Of a DNA stretch of 18,236 bases, positions 1-7,502 are shown in pieces. The position numbers and the translations under genes are program-made. Each line of letters begins with the position of its first letter. Position 1 is the stretch's first letter. Origin of the DNA: Alphaproteobacteria bacterium (GTDB taxonomy: Bacteria > Pseudomonadota > Alphaproteobacteria > Paracaedibacterales > JAKBAR01). The stretch spans positions 1 through 18,236 of the forward strand of contig JAIESS010000146.1 in the NCBI GenBank assembly GCA_019745755.1, read 5' to 3'. The notes below the pieces were generated by a model. It was not told where the DNA came from. It did no database searches and saw nothing but the letters and a program-made list of their open reading frames with translations.

Positions 1-241
1 TGAAAAAAATCATAGTGGGGATGCTGCGCACATTAAAGCGTGTAGCAACTTGTGGGCATTGATCCACGTTGACCTTCATAATTTTGACACGACCAGCAAC
101 TTCCGGAGCAGCTTCTTCCAAAACGGGGAGCAGCATACGGCACGGACCGCACCATTCCGCCCAAAAATCAACGATCACAGGCATATCACTTTGAAGCACA
201 TCCTTGTCAAACGTACTGTCGGTCACTTGATGAAGAGACAT
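1..241 (-). CDS. trxA: Thioredoxin, N-terminal 80 residues (runs off the left edge)
   Basis: Cytoplasmic thiol-disulfide reductant that keeps protein cysteines reduced and receives electrons from thioredoxin reductase. The visible part starts [11 protein letters not shown] and carries the redox motif WCGPC at residues 30-34, preceded by the usual VDFWAE strand. Further on are VKIMKVNVD and the cis-proline motif SIPTM (Pro75), after which the window ends, so about 25 C-terminal residues are missing. The start ATG is preceded by AAAGGAAAG, a good ribosome binding site. The active site and the spacing to the cis-proline match ordinary thioredoxin 1, and nothing looks degraded. A thioredoxin domain of a longer protein cannot be excluded because the 3' end is outside the window. 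The gene after this one on the + coordinate axis is transcribed in the same direction but is separated by 127 bases. Confidence 0.95.
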   Translation of the reverse strand, partial: MSLHQVTDSTFDKDVLQSDMPVIVDFWAEWCGPCRMLLPVLEEAAPEVAGRVKIMKVNVDQCPQVATRFNVRSIPTMIFF

Positions 242-368
242 TTCTTTCCTTTAAATATCGCATGAGTGGATGTACTTTATACAGCGTTACACAGTTTTTT
301 TCAAATAACAAATTTAAATTTTTACAAAAAAATAGGGATTCATTTTTCAGGGAAAAAATGTAAAGGGT

Positions 369-1736
369 TTAATACCCATGGTATTTTTCATGCTCTCTTG
401 CCTGAATATAGGCTATAAGGCTTGCATCCGTGTTATCATGGCGCACAAGCCTCGATACGTGATTGGTATTACCGGTGATAAAAACGTTAATCCCATGTTG
501 GAACATAAAGCAGGAATGGCTTTTGATTGCCCCTTGAGTAATTTCAATAAGATTAAGACCATTCAGATACGCGATAATATCCATATAGGTGAGTACCCAA
601 TGAAACTCTGACCAGCCACGGGATGTTTTTGATAATTCATGATTTACAATTTTTTTCAGTGTTTCCTTATTGATGGATGTAGGAACCTCATTTTCTTTGT
701 AGCCACTAGCTATCAATATGTTCTTGGCATATCGGCTGTAATTTGTATTTGTATAGTCCTTTGGTGGTGTTTGAGTATTGTTTTTAAATGCATTGATATC
801 TGTTGCGGGGTGAGTCCATGCTGATGGAACCTTTCCCGTCATAATTTTTGTCCAGTCATCAATCACACTCTTTTCAAGGAGCCTTAAAACTACGGGATCA
901 TCTATATTGGCGATAATTTGCCGTCTATAATTCTCCACAAGGGCTCGGTCACCCGGGCCCCTTCCCTTATCAACAGGATATGCCCCCCTGGTGCCGTAAA
1001 AAACACAATAACCCGATGTTGACTGCTCATACCTATGGAATGTATATTTCCCAAGAGGGATAACATCCCTTGAGAAGGGGATGCCCTTTTTTTCGCTTAC
1101 AGCCCTCACCCAGTCTTGTTGCTCTTGTGTAAAATCTACGTCCATGGAGGGACGAGCCTTTATGTCTTGGCTTCTTTCTGCATTCCTTGTTTTTGTATAC
1201 TCAAATGTACTGAGAGCGCTGGCGCTACTTTCTTTCAACACATTATAAAAAAAGCCCAAGGATTTTTTATTTTTATCAAGCTTAAGAAACGCGTGGAGCC
1301 AAGGGGCCTTGTCGTATTCAGCGGCAGTGTGGAGCGTTATTTTATGGACGAGATCAAAGTCCATTTGGGGGCTTTCCAAAAGAAGGTGAGATGCTCTTAT
1401 AATCCAAAAAAGAAAAGAATAGTGGTGTTGTTCTGCAGGTGTGTTGACCTCTTCAAGATTCTTGTAGTTCTTTGAAAAATCATAGCCAACGTTACCGTCT
1501 ACCAGCATTTTGGCGGCTTCGATGCGGAAAATGCTTTGAACAATTTTTTCCCGTTCATTCTCCGTTGCCCGTCGTTCGAGGGGGGCGAATGATTGCCTAA
1601 GTGCAGTCACATCATCGGATAGGACTTGGTGTTGTGTTTCTTGTTGTAGTGCTTTGGATCGAGTCTCAACGGTTGTGAGACCATCTTGCGCACACAGAGG
1701 GAGAGAGAAAGTAAGAAAAAGAAAAAAATTTATCAT
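369..1736 (-). CDS. Exported protein of unknown function with OTU-like cysteine/histidine arrangement
   Basis: 455 residues with an N-terminal signal peptide: hydrophobic residues 2-14, probable cleavage after Ala16 in LPLCA-QDG. The LPLC stretch is a poor lipobox, so secretion rather than lipidation is favoured. Residues 20-200 are mostly helical and charged. The C-terminal half has STSGYCVFYGTRG (Cys244), an arginine/aliphatic helix at 263-292, a tryptophan-containing helix near 375-392, strand-like NLIEIT, and finally VFITGNTNHVSRLVRH (His426). This order, Gly-x-Cys-x-Phe first and Asn-His-aromatic/aliphatic last after alternating strands, resembles OTU-family cysteine proteases (deubiquitinases). 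That assignment is inference from spacing and motif shape only. No strong Shine-Dalgarno sequence is visible at this start, but the signal peptide supports it. The gene lies 41 bases downstream of the type II secretion F-like gene and may be co-transcribed with it. Confidence 0.8.
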   Translation of the reverse strand: MINFFLFLTFSLPLCAQDGLTTVETRSKALQQETQHQVLSDDVTALRQSFAPLERRATENEREKIVQSIFRIEAAKMLVDGNVGYDFSKNYKNLEEVNTPAEQHHYSFLFWIIRASHLLLESPQMDFDLVHKITLHTAAEYDKAPWLHAFLKLDKNKKSLGFFYNVLKESSASALSTFEYTKTRNAERSQDIKARPSMDVDFTQEQQDWVRAVSEKKGIPFSRDVIPLGKYTFHRYEQSTSGYCVFYGTRGAYPVDKGRGPGDRALVENYRRQIIANIDDPVVLRLLEKSVIDDWTKIMTGKVPSAWTHPATDINAFKNNTQTPPKDYTNTNYSRYAKNILIASGYKENEVPTSINKETLKKIVNHELSKTSRGWSEFHWVLTYMDIIAYLNGLNLIEITQGAIKSHSCFMFQHGINVFITGNTNHVSRLVRHDNTDASLIAYIQAREHEKYHGY

Positions 1737-1777
1737 AACAATATTTTATAATAATGTTCTTGTGTGTACTTATAGTA

Positions 1778-2995
1778 TCATATGTTTAAATTTCCATAAA
1801 GAGGCAAGATGACAGCCATGACGAGCCATAGTAAAAGACCCCCCATGAGAATAATAAGAAGGGGCTCTAGGATGCCAAGAGTTTTGGTGATACTTGTATG
1901 AATGGCGTCCTTCTCAAACTCATAGGCCTTCATAAAAAAAGAGGAGAGATTGCCACTTTTCATGCCGAGGTCGCACAAAGCAATGACGAAGGTGGGAAAC
2001 AGCATCGATTCCTTCATGGTGGTGGCCAAGGGAACGCCGTCGAGGAGTGTTTGGTGCATGGCTTTAATTTTACGTCGAAAATAAGGATTCTTAATGCTTT
2101 CTTTTCCTTCCTCTAAGCTGTTTTTAAAATCCACACCCACACCGTACAACTCACCTACTGTGCATAGCCAAGGCAGCAAGGATAGTCGTGTGTAAAAGTG
2201 ACCAAATCCTGGAATTCTTGCCACAAGAGGGGTGAGATAGTATTGAATGCGTGGGTGGCTGATAAACCCAATCACCATAAGAATGCAAAGTCCCAGAAAA
2301 AACAAAAGCATAAAACCGTAATGCTCAAAAAAATCCCGCGTTATCATAAGCAGCTGGCTGGCTAGAGGGAGCTCCTTTGTGCCCATATCTTCCATATACC
2401 TTACAACTTCGGGAAGGAGAAATTGGCTGAAACCCACAAACATAACGACCATAGTAATGAGCAAAAAAGCGGGATACAGGGTGATTTTCTTAAAACGCTT
2501 CTGATAGGTCATTTTTTGCTGTAATGATTCATGAGCCTTTTTCACATGCTCCGCCAGCTTCCCTGATTTCATGCCGCGATCGATGATTTTAATCACCATT
2601 GTGTCAAATATTGTAGGAAAAAGGTTAAGTCCGCTTACAAAGTCTGTACCCTGTTGCAGTTTTACTTTAAGCATGGTGGCAACGTACACAAGGTGCGTGT
2701 TGTCCAAGGACTGACGCACATCCTCCAAAGCATCCAGTAAGGGACGACCCGCCTCAAGCAGAACTGAAAGACGCAGCATGAACGAGGATATATCATGGAG
2801 GGGGACAGTCCTAAGACCTGGCAAAAAATTGCTGAGAACACTACCAAGAAAGCCATGGGGGCGAAGCGTTTTTGAATGCACAAGAGTAAGATGATGCTCC
2901 CTAAGATGGGTGTGCAAATCACTCTTCCCCCCGCTATGATGCGTATCCGTTACGATTTCTCCCGCTTCGTTCAATGCTGTGAACTGGACTAACAT
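1778..2995 (-). CDS. Type II secretion system F family protein (GspF/PilC-like)
   Basis: Inner-membrane platform protein of the GspF/PilC family, about 405 residues and close to the usual family length of about 400. From the chosen start it reads MLVQFTALNEAGEI, matching the short N-terminal GspF region. It then has two copies of the T2SF helical domain (about residues 68-190 and 270-390). The copies share the motif RxGMKSGxL near residue 140 and DLGMKSGNL near residue 343. Membrane segments lie at about 173-195, 227-247 and 376-400. An upstream in-frame ATG at 3043 would add 16 residues and overlap lpdA, so the start at 2995, 14 bases after the lpdA stop, is preferred. No secretin, ATPase or pseudopilin gene is present nearby, so it cannot be said whether it serves a type II secretion system or a type IV pilus. 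It probably shares a transcript with lpdA. Confidence 0.9.
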   Translation of the reverse strand: MLVQFTALNEAGEIVTDTHHSGGKSDLHTHLREHHLTLVHSKTLRPHGFLGSVLSNFLPGLRTVPLHDISSFMLRLSVLLEAGRPLLDALEDVRQSLDNTHLVYVATMLKVKLQQGTDFVSGLNLFPTIFDTMVIKIIDRGMKSGKLAEHVKKAHESLQQKMTYQKRFKKITLYPAFLLITMVVMFVGFSQFLLPEVVRYMEDMGTKELPLASQLLMITRDFFEHYGFMLLFFLGLCILMVIGFISHPRIQYYLTPLVARIPGFGHFYTRLSLLPWLCTVGELYGVGVDFKNSLEEGKESIKNPYFRRKIKAMHQTLLDGVPLATTMKESMLFPTFVIALCDLGMKSGNLSSFFMKAYEFEKDAIHTSITKTLGILEPLLIILMGGLLLWLVMAVILPLYGNLNI

Positions 2996-3009
2996 CCCCG
3001 CGCCCCATT

Positions 3010-4443
3010 CTACTTGTGAAGTGCCTTGGAAAAGGTTTCCCACCCTGCTTCTTTAAGGGCTTCGCTGAAGGTAGGGTGAGCATGGCATGTGCGCGCTAGA
3101 TCTTCTGCAGACGCACTGAACTCCATGGCTATAGCAGCTTCCGCAATCATGGCCCCGGCCTGAGCCCCCACGATATGTACCCCAAGGACACGGTCCGTTT
3201 TTTGATCCGCAATAATCTTCACAAAGCCCTCGGTTTGTGAAATGGCCTTGGCCAAGCTATTGGCGGCCATGGGGAACTTACCAATCTTTAGTGTATATCC
3301 TTGTTCCTTTGCTTGTTCCTCCGTTAAGCCCACGGATGCCACCTCTGGCTGGGTAAAGATCACAGCGGGAATAACATTATAATTGATATGCCCAGCTTGC
3401 GTGTTCAAAGACTCCACAAGGGCAATGCCTTCTTCTTCTGCTTTATGGGCCAGCATCATGCCGCCAATCACGTCCCCAATGGCGTAAACACCAGCACAGC
3501 TTGTTTTAAAGCCCTTGTCCACAGTAATAAATCCGCGCTCGTCCGTTGCAATACCTACATCCTTTAGCCCAAGATGATCTGTGCAGGGTGTGCGTCCAAC
3601 AGCCACAAGGACGGCGTCGCATACCATCATTTCTTCTTTTTCCAAGGTCTCATTGGTAGCGGCAAGCTGGAGATGCATTTTCTTTTCATGTTGCCTGTAG
3701 CCAAAAACCTTGCGGTGAAATTTAAAACTTATGCCAAGATTCATCAAGGATTTTTTCAAACTGTCCCGTACATCCTTGTCCATGGTCATAACAATATCGG
3801 GCATAGCCTCCACCACCGTCACTTCGGAGCCAAGACGCCGCCATACGGAACCAAGCTCGAGACCAATATAGCCACCGCCAATCACTACGAGATGATGGGG
3901 GGCATGTGTCAGGGTAAGGGCTCCCGTCGATGACAAAATCTTTTTCTCATCAAAAGGAAGACCAGGGATTTCAATGGGTTTTGACCCTGTGGCAATGATA
4001 ATATGGGGGGCCTCAAGGATCTTTACGTCGCCAGCAATCTTCCCTCCTTCATCAATCGGTTGGACCTGAACGGTTGTTTTTTCCTCACTCTTTTTGAAAG
4101 ACGCACGACCATGAATAAACTCGATTTTATTTTTCCGAAAAAGGAATCCAATCCCCGACGTTAAATCGTCAATAATGGCATCCTTGTGCGCAATCATTTT
4201 TTTAAGATCAATGTCTACATTGTCACAGGTAATACCGTAATGATCGAATTCATTATTAGCAGACCAATATTTGTGGGAACTGTGAAGAAGTGTTTTTGAG
4301 GGAATACACCCTACATTAAGACACGTACCACCCGCCTTAGCACGGCTATCCACCACGGCAACTTTCATGCCGAGTTGTGCTGCACGAATGGCTGCCACAT
4401 AGCCACCCGGGCCAGCCCCAATAATAATAAGATCAAATTGCAT
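3010..4443 (-). CDS. lpdA: Dihydrolipoyl dehydrogenase (E3 component)
   Basis: FAD-dependent enzyme that reoxidises the dihydrolipoyl groups of 2-oxoacid dehydrogenase complexes (and the glycine cleavage system where present), passing electrons to NAD+. The 477 residues contain the FAD-binding fingerprint IIIGAGPGGYVAAI at 6-19, the redox-active disulfide GGTCLNVGCIPSK (Cys41 and Cys46), and the NAD-binding fingerprint VVIGGGYIGLELG near residue 187. The second FAD contact, VYAIGDVIGG, lies in the C-terminal half, and the catalytic pair HAHPTFSE gives His456 and Glu461. Length and all catalytic residues are as expected for a functional enzyme. TTAAGGCG precedes the ATG as a ribosome binding site. 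No E1 or E2 gene is adjacent; instead a type II secretion F-like gene follows 14 bases later on the same strand, an unusual partner. Confidence 0.97.
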   Translation of the reverse strand: MQFDLIIIGAGPGGYVAAIRAAQLGMKVAVVDSRAKAGGTCLNVGCIPSKTLLHSSHKYWSANNEFDHYGITCDNVDIDLKKMIAHKDAIIDDLTSGIGFLFRKNKIEFIHGRASFKKSEEKTTVQVQPIDEGGKIAGDVKILEAPHIIIATGSKPIEIPGLPFDEKKILSSTGALTLTHAPHHLVVIGGGYIGLELGSVWRRLGSEVTVVEAMPDIVMTMDKDVRDSLKKSLMNLGISFKFHRKVFGYRQHEKKMHLQLAATNETLEKEEMMVCDAVLVAVGRTPCTDHLGLKDVGIATDERGFITVDKGFKTSCAGVYAIGDVIGGMMLAHKAEEEGIALVESLNTQAGHINYNVIPAVIFTQPEVASVGLTEEQAKEQGYTLKIGKFPMAANSLAKAISQTEGFVKIIADQKTDRVLGVHIVGAQAGAMIAEAAIAMEFSASAEDLARTCHAHPTFSEALKEAGWETFSKALHK

Positions 4444-4554
4444 ACGCCTTAACTGCTTTATTCATATGTCATATAGTAAAATACTAGCACAGCTCTATTA
4501 AAAAAAGACTAAGGAATGGGATAATTTTAGAGAAAGAAGGATTTTTGTGAAAAT

Positions 4555-4584
4555 AAAAGGAAAGCATAGCAAAGCTTTCCTTTT
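4555..4584 (-). terminator. Rho-independent terminator behind the FYDLN gene
   Basis: An 11-base perfect stem (4555-4565 pairing with 4574-4584, AAAAGGAAAGC/GCTTTCCTTTT) with an 8-base loop. On the minus strand it is followed by a T-rich run (TTTTATTTT). It sits about 36 bases after the stop of the FYDLN gene and upstream of lpdA, so it separates the two transcription units. Confidence 0.8.
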
Positions 4585-4619
4585 GTAATTTTTTAAGAAT
4601 CTAGGAGAAATGGGGATGT

Positions 4620-4949
4620 TTAATGATCGTCTTTGCGATCGTGGTCAATGACATCAACAACATCATCCAAACCTTCATCAAGGTCATCCGCATCTTCAAT
4701 GAGTGGGTCGGCTACATCTTCAGCCAAATCATCTGGAAGATCGAGGGAATCTTGGAGAGAAAGATCATCAAGAGCTGCCATTTTGCTATCATCAAGAGCT
4801 GCTTGGCGGCCACGACGTCCTTTTGTGGGGGCAATGATTTCATAAGGGGCTTGGCACTTTGGGCAGGTGATAGGGGTTTTTTGAAGGTCATAAAAACGCA
4901 CACCACAGGCTTGGCACATACGCTTAATGCCCCATTCGATTTTAGCCAT
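4620..4949 (-). CDS. FYDLN-type zinc-ribbon protein (TIGR02300 family)
   Basis: Small acidic protein of 109 residues belonging to the alphaproteobacterial TIGR02300/FYDLN acid family, whose function is not established. The N-terminal ~38 residues hold two CxxC knuckles (Cys12/Cys15 and Cys29/Cys32) likely to bind zinc, and the family signature FYDL at 19-22 followed by TPITCPKC. The remainder is a low-complexity tail dominated by Asp, Glu, Leu and Ala, typical of the family. The start ATG has AAAAGGAT a few bases upstream as ribosome binding site. A hairpin terminator follows at 4555-4584, so this is probably a single-gene transcript. Its presence is one of the better taxonomic pointers to Alphaproteobacteria in this window. 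The long open frame on the opposite strand is a shadow caused by the repetitive acidic codons. Confidence 0.93.
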   Translation of the reverse strand: MAKIEWGIKRMCQACGVRFYDLQKTPITCPKCQAPYEIIAPTKGRRGRQAALDDSKMAALDDLSLQDSLDLPDDLAEDVADPLIEDADDLDEGLDDVVDVIDHDRKDDH

Positions 4950-5160
4950 AAAAATTCTATCCTTTTCAAGGTTAAGATAAACACATTTTCGCTAGCTTAA
5001 TGCAGGCGACCCTTATAAATCAATGGCTATCGTAATTTTATCTCAACGCTATTGAAAGATGAATATGGCATTGAAATTTATTGTAAGATTAAAGACATTG
5101 AATGGATTGAGTATTTTTTCGCGTTAGAAATAATTCTTGATACAAGAAAACCCCACAGCA

Positions 5161-5166
5161 AAGGAG
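5161..5166 (+). promoter_or_regulatory. Shine-Dalgarno sequence fixing the TTG start of miaA
   Basis: AAGGAG lies 6 bases before the TTG at 5173, and no in-frame ATG occurs near the N-terminus ahead of the P-loop. This decides for a non-ATG start. Confidence 0.8.
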
Positions 5167-5172
5167 TGATTT

Positions 5173-6075
5173 TTGAAAGATAGCACGTGTATTATTATCA
5201 CGGGTCCTACGGCCAGTGGAAAAACACCCTTGGCGCTGTCCTTGGCGAAGCACGTAGGGGGTGCCCTCATTAATGCGGATAGTATGCAGCTCTATGACCA
5301 TCTCTCAATTCTCACGGCACGTCCTACAGTTATAGAAAAATCACAAGCACCTTATGCTCTTGATGGTGTGTTATCGGGGGATGAAAAAGCGTCCACGGGA
5401 TGGTGGCTGCGGGAGGCTGTGTATCATATTGAGCAAGCCTTTGTAGGTGGTTTTGTGCCCATTGTGGTGGGGGGCACGGGTATGTATTTAAAGTGTCTGA
5501 GGGAGGGGTTATCCCCCATACCAGACGTGCCAAAGGATATTCGCTGCTATGTTCGTGATCTGCGTGATCAGCCGTTGGATGCATTGAAGGCTGCCTATGT
5601 TTTCCCAAACAGTGCTACTTATACGGATTCCCAGCGATTTCTTCGGGCGTATGAAGTATTTTTAGCAACACAACAGCCCATTGAAGATTTTTACAACGTT
5701 CGCACCCCCCCTTTGTCTTGTCGTTTTATGACCATTGCCCTTATACCGGAGCGAGAAGCTCTCTATGCAGCCATTGATACACGTTTTGAGCGAATGGTGG
5801 GGGAGGGGGCCATTACTGAAGTCAAAGAACTCCTTCAAAGGAACCTTTCTTCAGATCATCCCATTCTTAAAGCAACAGGAGTGGCAGCCATCACAGCCTA
5901 TCTCAAGGGAGATGTTAACGTTGCGGCAGCCATCACGCTCGGGCAGCAACACACACGCCAATATGCCAAACGTCAAATGACATGGATTCGCAATCAAGGC
6001 ACCTCGGACATGATCATGGATAGTTATGCATTATCTTTGGAGGAGCAAATAACAAAGATTTTGGGACGATATTAA
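5173..6075 (+). CDS. miaA: tRNA dimethylallyltransferase
   Basis: Transfers the dimethylallyl group from dimethylallyl diphosphate to N6 of adenosine 37 in tRNAs reading codons that start with U, which stabilises codon-anticodon pairing. The 300-residue product matches the family length. Visible motifs are the P-loop GPTASGKT at 11-18, ADSMQLY at 35-41, TARPT at 48-52, GGTGMYLK at 100-107, and the C-terminal HTRQYAKRQMTWIRNQ near 270-285, which contacts tRNA. The DSMQLY/LTARPT wording is the alphaproteobacterial flavour of the family. Translation starts at TTG behind a clean AAGGAG. The gene stands alone, divergent from the FYDLN gene and convergent with an exported coiled-coil protein; a hairpin at 6091-6119 lies between the 3' ends. 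Confidence 0.96.
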   Translation: MKDSTCIIITGPTASGKTPLALSLAKHVGGALINADSMQLYDHLSILTARPTVIEKSQAPYALDGVLSGDEKASTGWWLREAVYHIEQAFVGGFVPIVVGGTGMYLKCLREGLSPIPDVPKDIRCYVRDLRDQPLDALKAAYVFPNSATYTDSQRFLRAYEVFLATQQPIEDFYNVRTPPLSCRFMTIALIPEREALYAAIDTRFERMVGEGAITEVKELLQRNLSSDHPILKATGVAAITAYLKGDVNVAAAITLGQQHTRQYAKRQMTWIRNQGTSDMIMDSYALSLEEQITKILGRY

Positions 6076-6090
6076 AACGCCGGCATAAAA

Positions 6091-6119
6091 ATACCCCACA
6101 GCACGAGGCCATGGGGTAT
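6091..6119 (-). terminator. Hairpin terminator between convergent genes
   Basis: An 8-base perfect stem ATACCCCA (6091-6098) / TGGGGTAT (6112-6119). On the minus strand it is followed directly by TTTTTA, giving a good terminator for the gene ending at 6144. On the plus strand a weaker T-run (GATTTTT) starts ten bases after the stem, so it may also serve miaA. Confidence 0.7.
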
Positions 6120-6143
6120 GTGTAGATTGATTTTTAATGGGTA

Positions 6144-7232
6144 TTAATGAGTGTTATTCCATTCTTTTCTTTGAGCATTCGACATTTTCATTGCAATAGC
6201 TTCAATATTTTTGTCTAGTCCTGCAGATTTTATGTCACTTTCTTTTTCAGGAAGCTTGGACTGAAACTCAATAAGATTTAAATAGCCAAAAACAGTATTA
6301 ACATCATGTCCTTTTTGAAATTTCTGTCCATTTATTTGGAATGAAGGCAAGGCTTCAATAGCCTTATACGCTAACGATATCTTTAGGTCGTTGGCTATTT
6401 TAAGACGCTTCTCTTGTTCCTCTTTCTGAGCTTTTACGCGAGTTTCTTCTATTATGCGATCAGCTTCTTCTTTTTCAAGGCGTTCTTTCTTAAATTGTTC
6501 AAGGGTACTTGAGAGAGAGTTTTTATGAGGAGGTAATTTAAAAAGTATTCCGCCTTTTGGAGTTAGTTTAATGGGAGCAGTCTTTTTTGCTTCCAGTTTT
6601 TTCTTTTCAGCTTCTTTTTCAAGGCGTTTTTTTGCTTTTTTTAAAGAAGAAGCTTCTTCTAATTTTCTTTTTGCTTCATTTTTTACAGCATCTTCCTCTT
6701 CTTTTTTCTTTTTAGCTGCCTGAAACTTAATCGGTGCTGAAATTTTTCTTTCCTCTAACTCTTCTGCGGGGAGATCCTTAAGAAGCCCTAATCGATCCAT
6801 TTCAGACAAAACCGTGTCATGATTATTATCATGTGCAGCTTCTTTTATGGGGGTCCATAGATCATCAATACCTAAAGTGAGGGCATCGTCCTTTACGGCT
6901 GTTAATAATAAGGCGGCATCAGGATTATAAAGCTCTGGGTCGAGCAGTGAAAAAATATTTCCATTATTTGTTTTTTCTGCATACACCATCATTTCATAAG
7001 CATTAAACGGTTGAGGTGATGAGAGGGCTGTATATTGATCTTTCACTGATTGATGTGTGGGAAGATTAGAAATAGAATCAGAATCAAGTCGCTTCATTAC
7101 CTTGATTATGCCAATCCTTTGTGAAGATAAAGAAAATTCCATGGAAGCTATTCTTTTATCATAATCAGAAGCAAAAGATATACCGATAGAGAAAATTGTC
7201 GTAAAAGTAAAATATTGTAGAATTTTTTTCAT
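6144..7232 (-). CDS. Exported lysine/glutamate-rich coiled-coil protein, function unknown
   Basis: Not recognised as a known family. The 362 residues begin with a clear signal peptide (MKKILQYFTFTTIFSIG, probable cleavage after about residue 21, SFA-S or FAS-D). Residues 25-150 look globular and include WTPIKEAAHDNN. From about 160 to 280 the sequence is dominated by Lys, Glu and Ala in long helical runs such as AAKKKKEEEDAVKNEAKRKL, interrupted by a proline/glycine stretch (TPKGGILFKLPPHKN), and predicts a charged coiled coil. The last 80 residues are less biased. Export plus a charged coiled coil is common in secreted proteins of intracellular bacteria, but that is only a suggestion here. 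The ribosome binding site is weak (GAG about 10 bases upstream); the signal peptide decides the start. A hairpin terminator follows the stop. Confidence 0.8.
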   Translation of the reverse strand: MKKILQYFTFTTIFSIGISFASDYDKRIASMEFSLSSQRIGIIKVMKRLDSDSISNLPTHQSVKDQYTALSSPQPFNAYEMMVYAEKTNNGNIFSLLDPELYNPDAALLLTAVKDDALTLGIDDLWTPIKEAAHDNNHDTVLSEMDRLGLLKDLPAEELEERKISAPIKFQAAKKKKEEEDAVKNEAKRKLEEASSLKKAKKRLEKEAEKKKLEAKKTAPIKLTPKGGILFKLPPHKNSLSSTLEQFKKERLEKEEADRIIEETRVKAQKEEQEKRLKIANDLKISLAYKAIEALPSFQINGQKFQKGHDVNTVFGYLNLIEFQSKLPEKESDIKSAGLDKNIEAIAMKMSNAQRKEWNNTH

Positions 7233-7502
7233 TTTTTATACTCATTTTAATAAGATATGATTTATACCAAAAATAATCTATCAGAAAATTTTATGAATCA
7301 AAAGTTAAATTTCGTATTGGTGGGGAGAGTTGTACTACTTGTGCGGCCTAAGATTTATAAGGGTAAAATATACCAAATGCTAAAGTATCATCACAAATCT
7401 AAGGGGGTCTTACAAAAAAACCTGTAATATCATTAACACTTCATTCATTTTTATGTACTATCATCTAAATAAAACTATATTCCCATATCAGATAGAAACA
7501 TT

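Noticed and set aside
341..360. AT-only hairpin CATTTTT/AAAAATG after the OTU-like gene as a terminator
   Set aside because: Too weak a stem with no following T-tract on the minus strand.
1116..1475. Plus-strand 119-codon frame inside the OTU-like gene
   Set aside because: Cys/Phe-rich shadow with no ribosome binding site, fully inside a gene with a signal peptide.
4623..5000. Plus-strand frames opposite the FYDLN gene
   Set aside because: They mirror the repetitive acidic tail codons and show Ser/Arg or Ile-rich low-complexity translation.
5151..6103. CCCCACAGCA on both sides of miaA as a possible flanking direct repeat
   Set aside because: Only 10 bases; the right copy is part of the terminator hairpin. 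No other sign of mobility, and miaA is a core gene.
7347..7404. Inverted repeat CCTAAGATTT / AAATCTAAGG upstream of the 682-residue gene
   Set aside because: One mismatch and about 40 bases apart in AT-rich DNA; could easily be chance.
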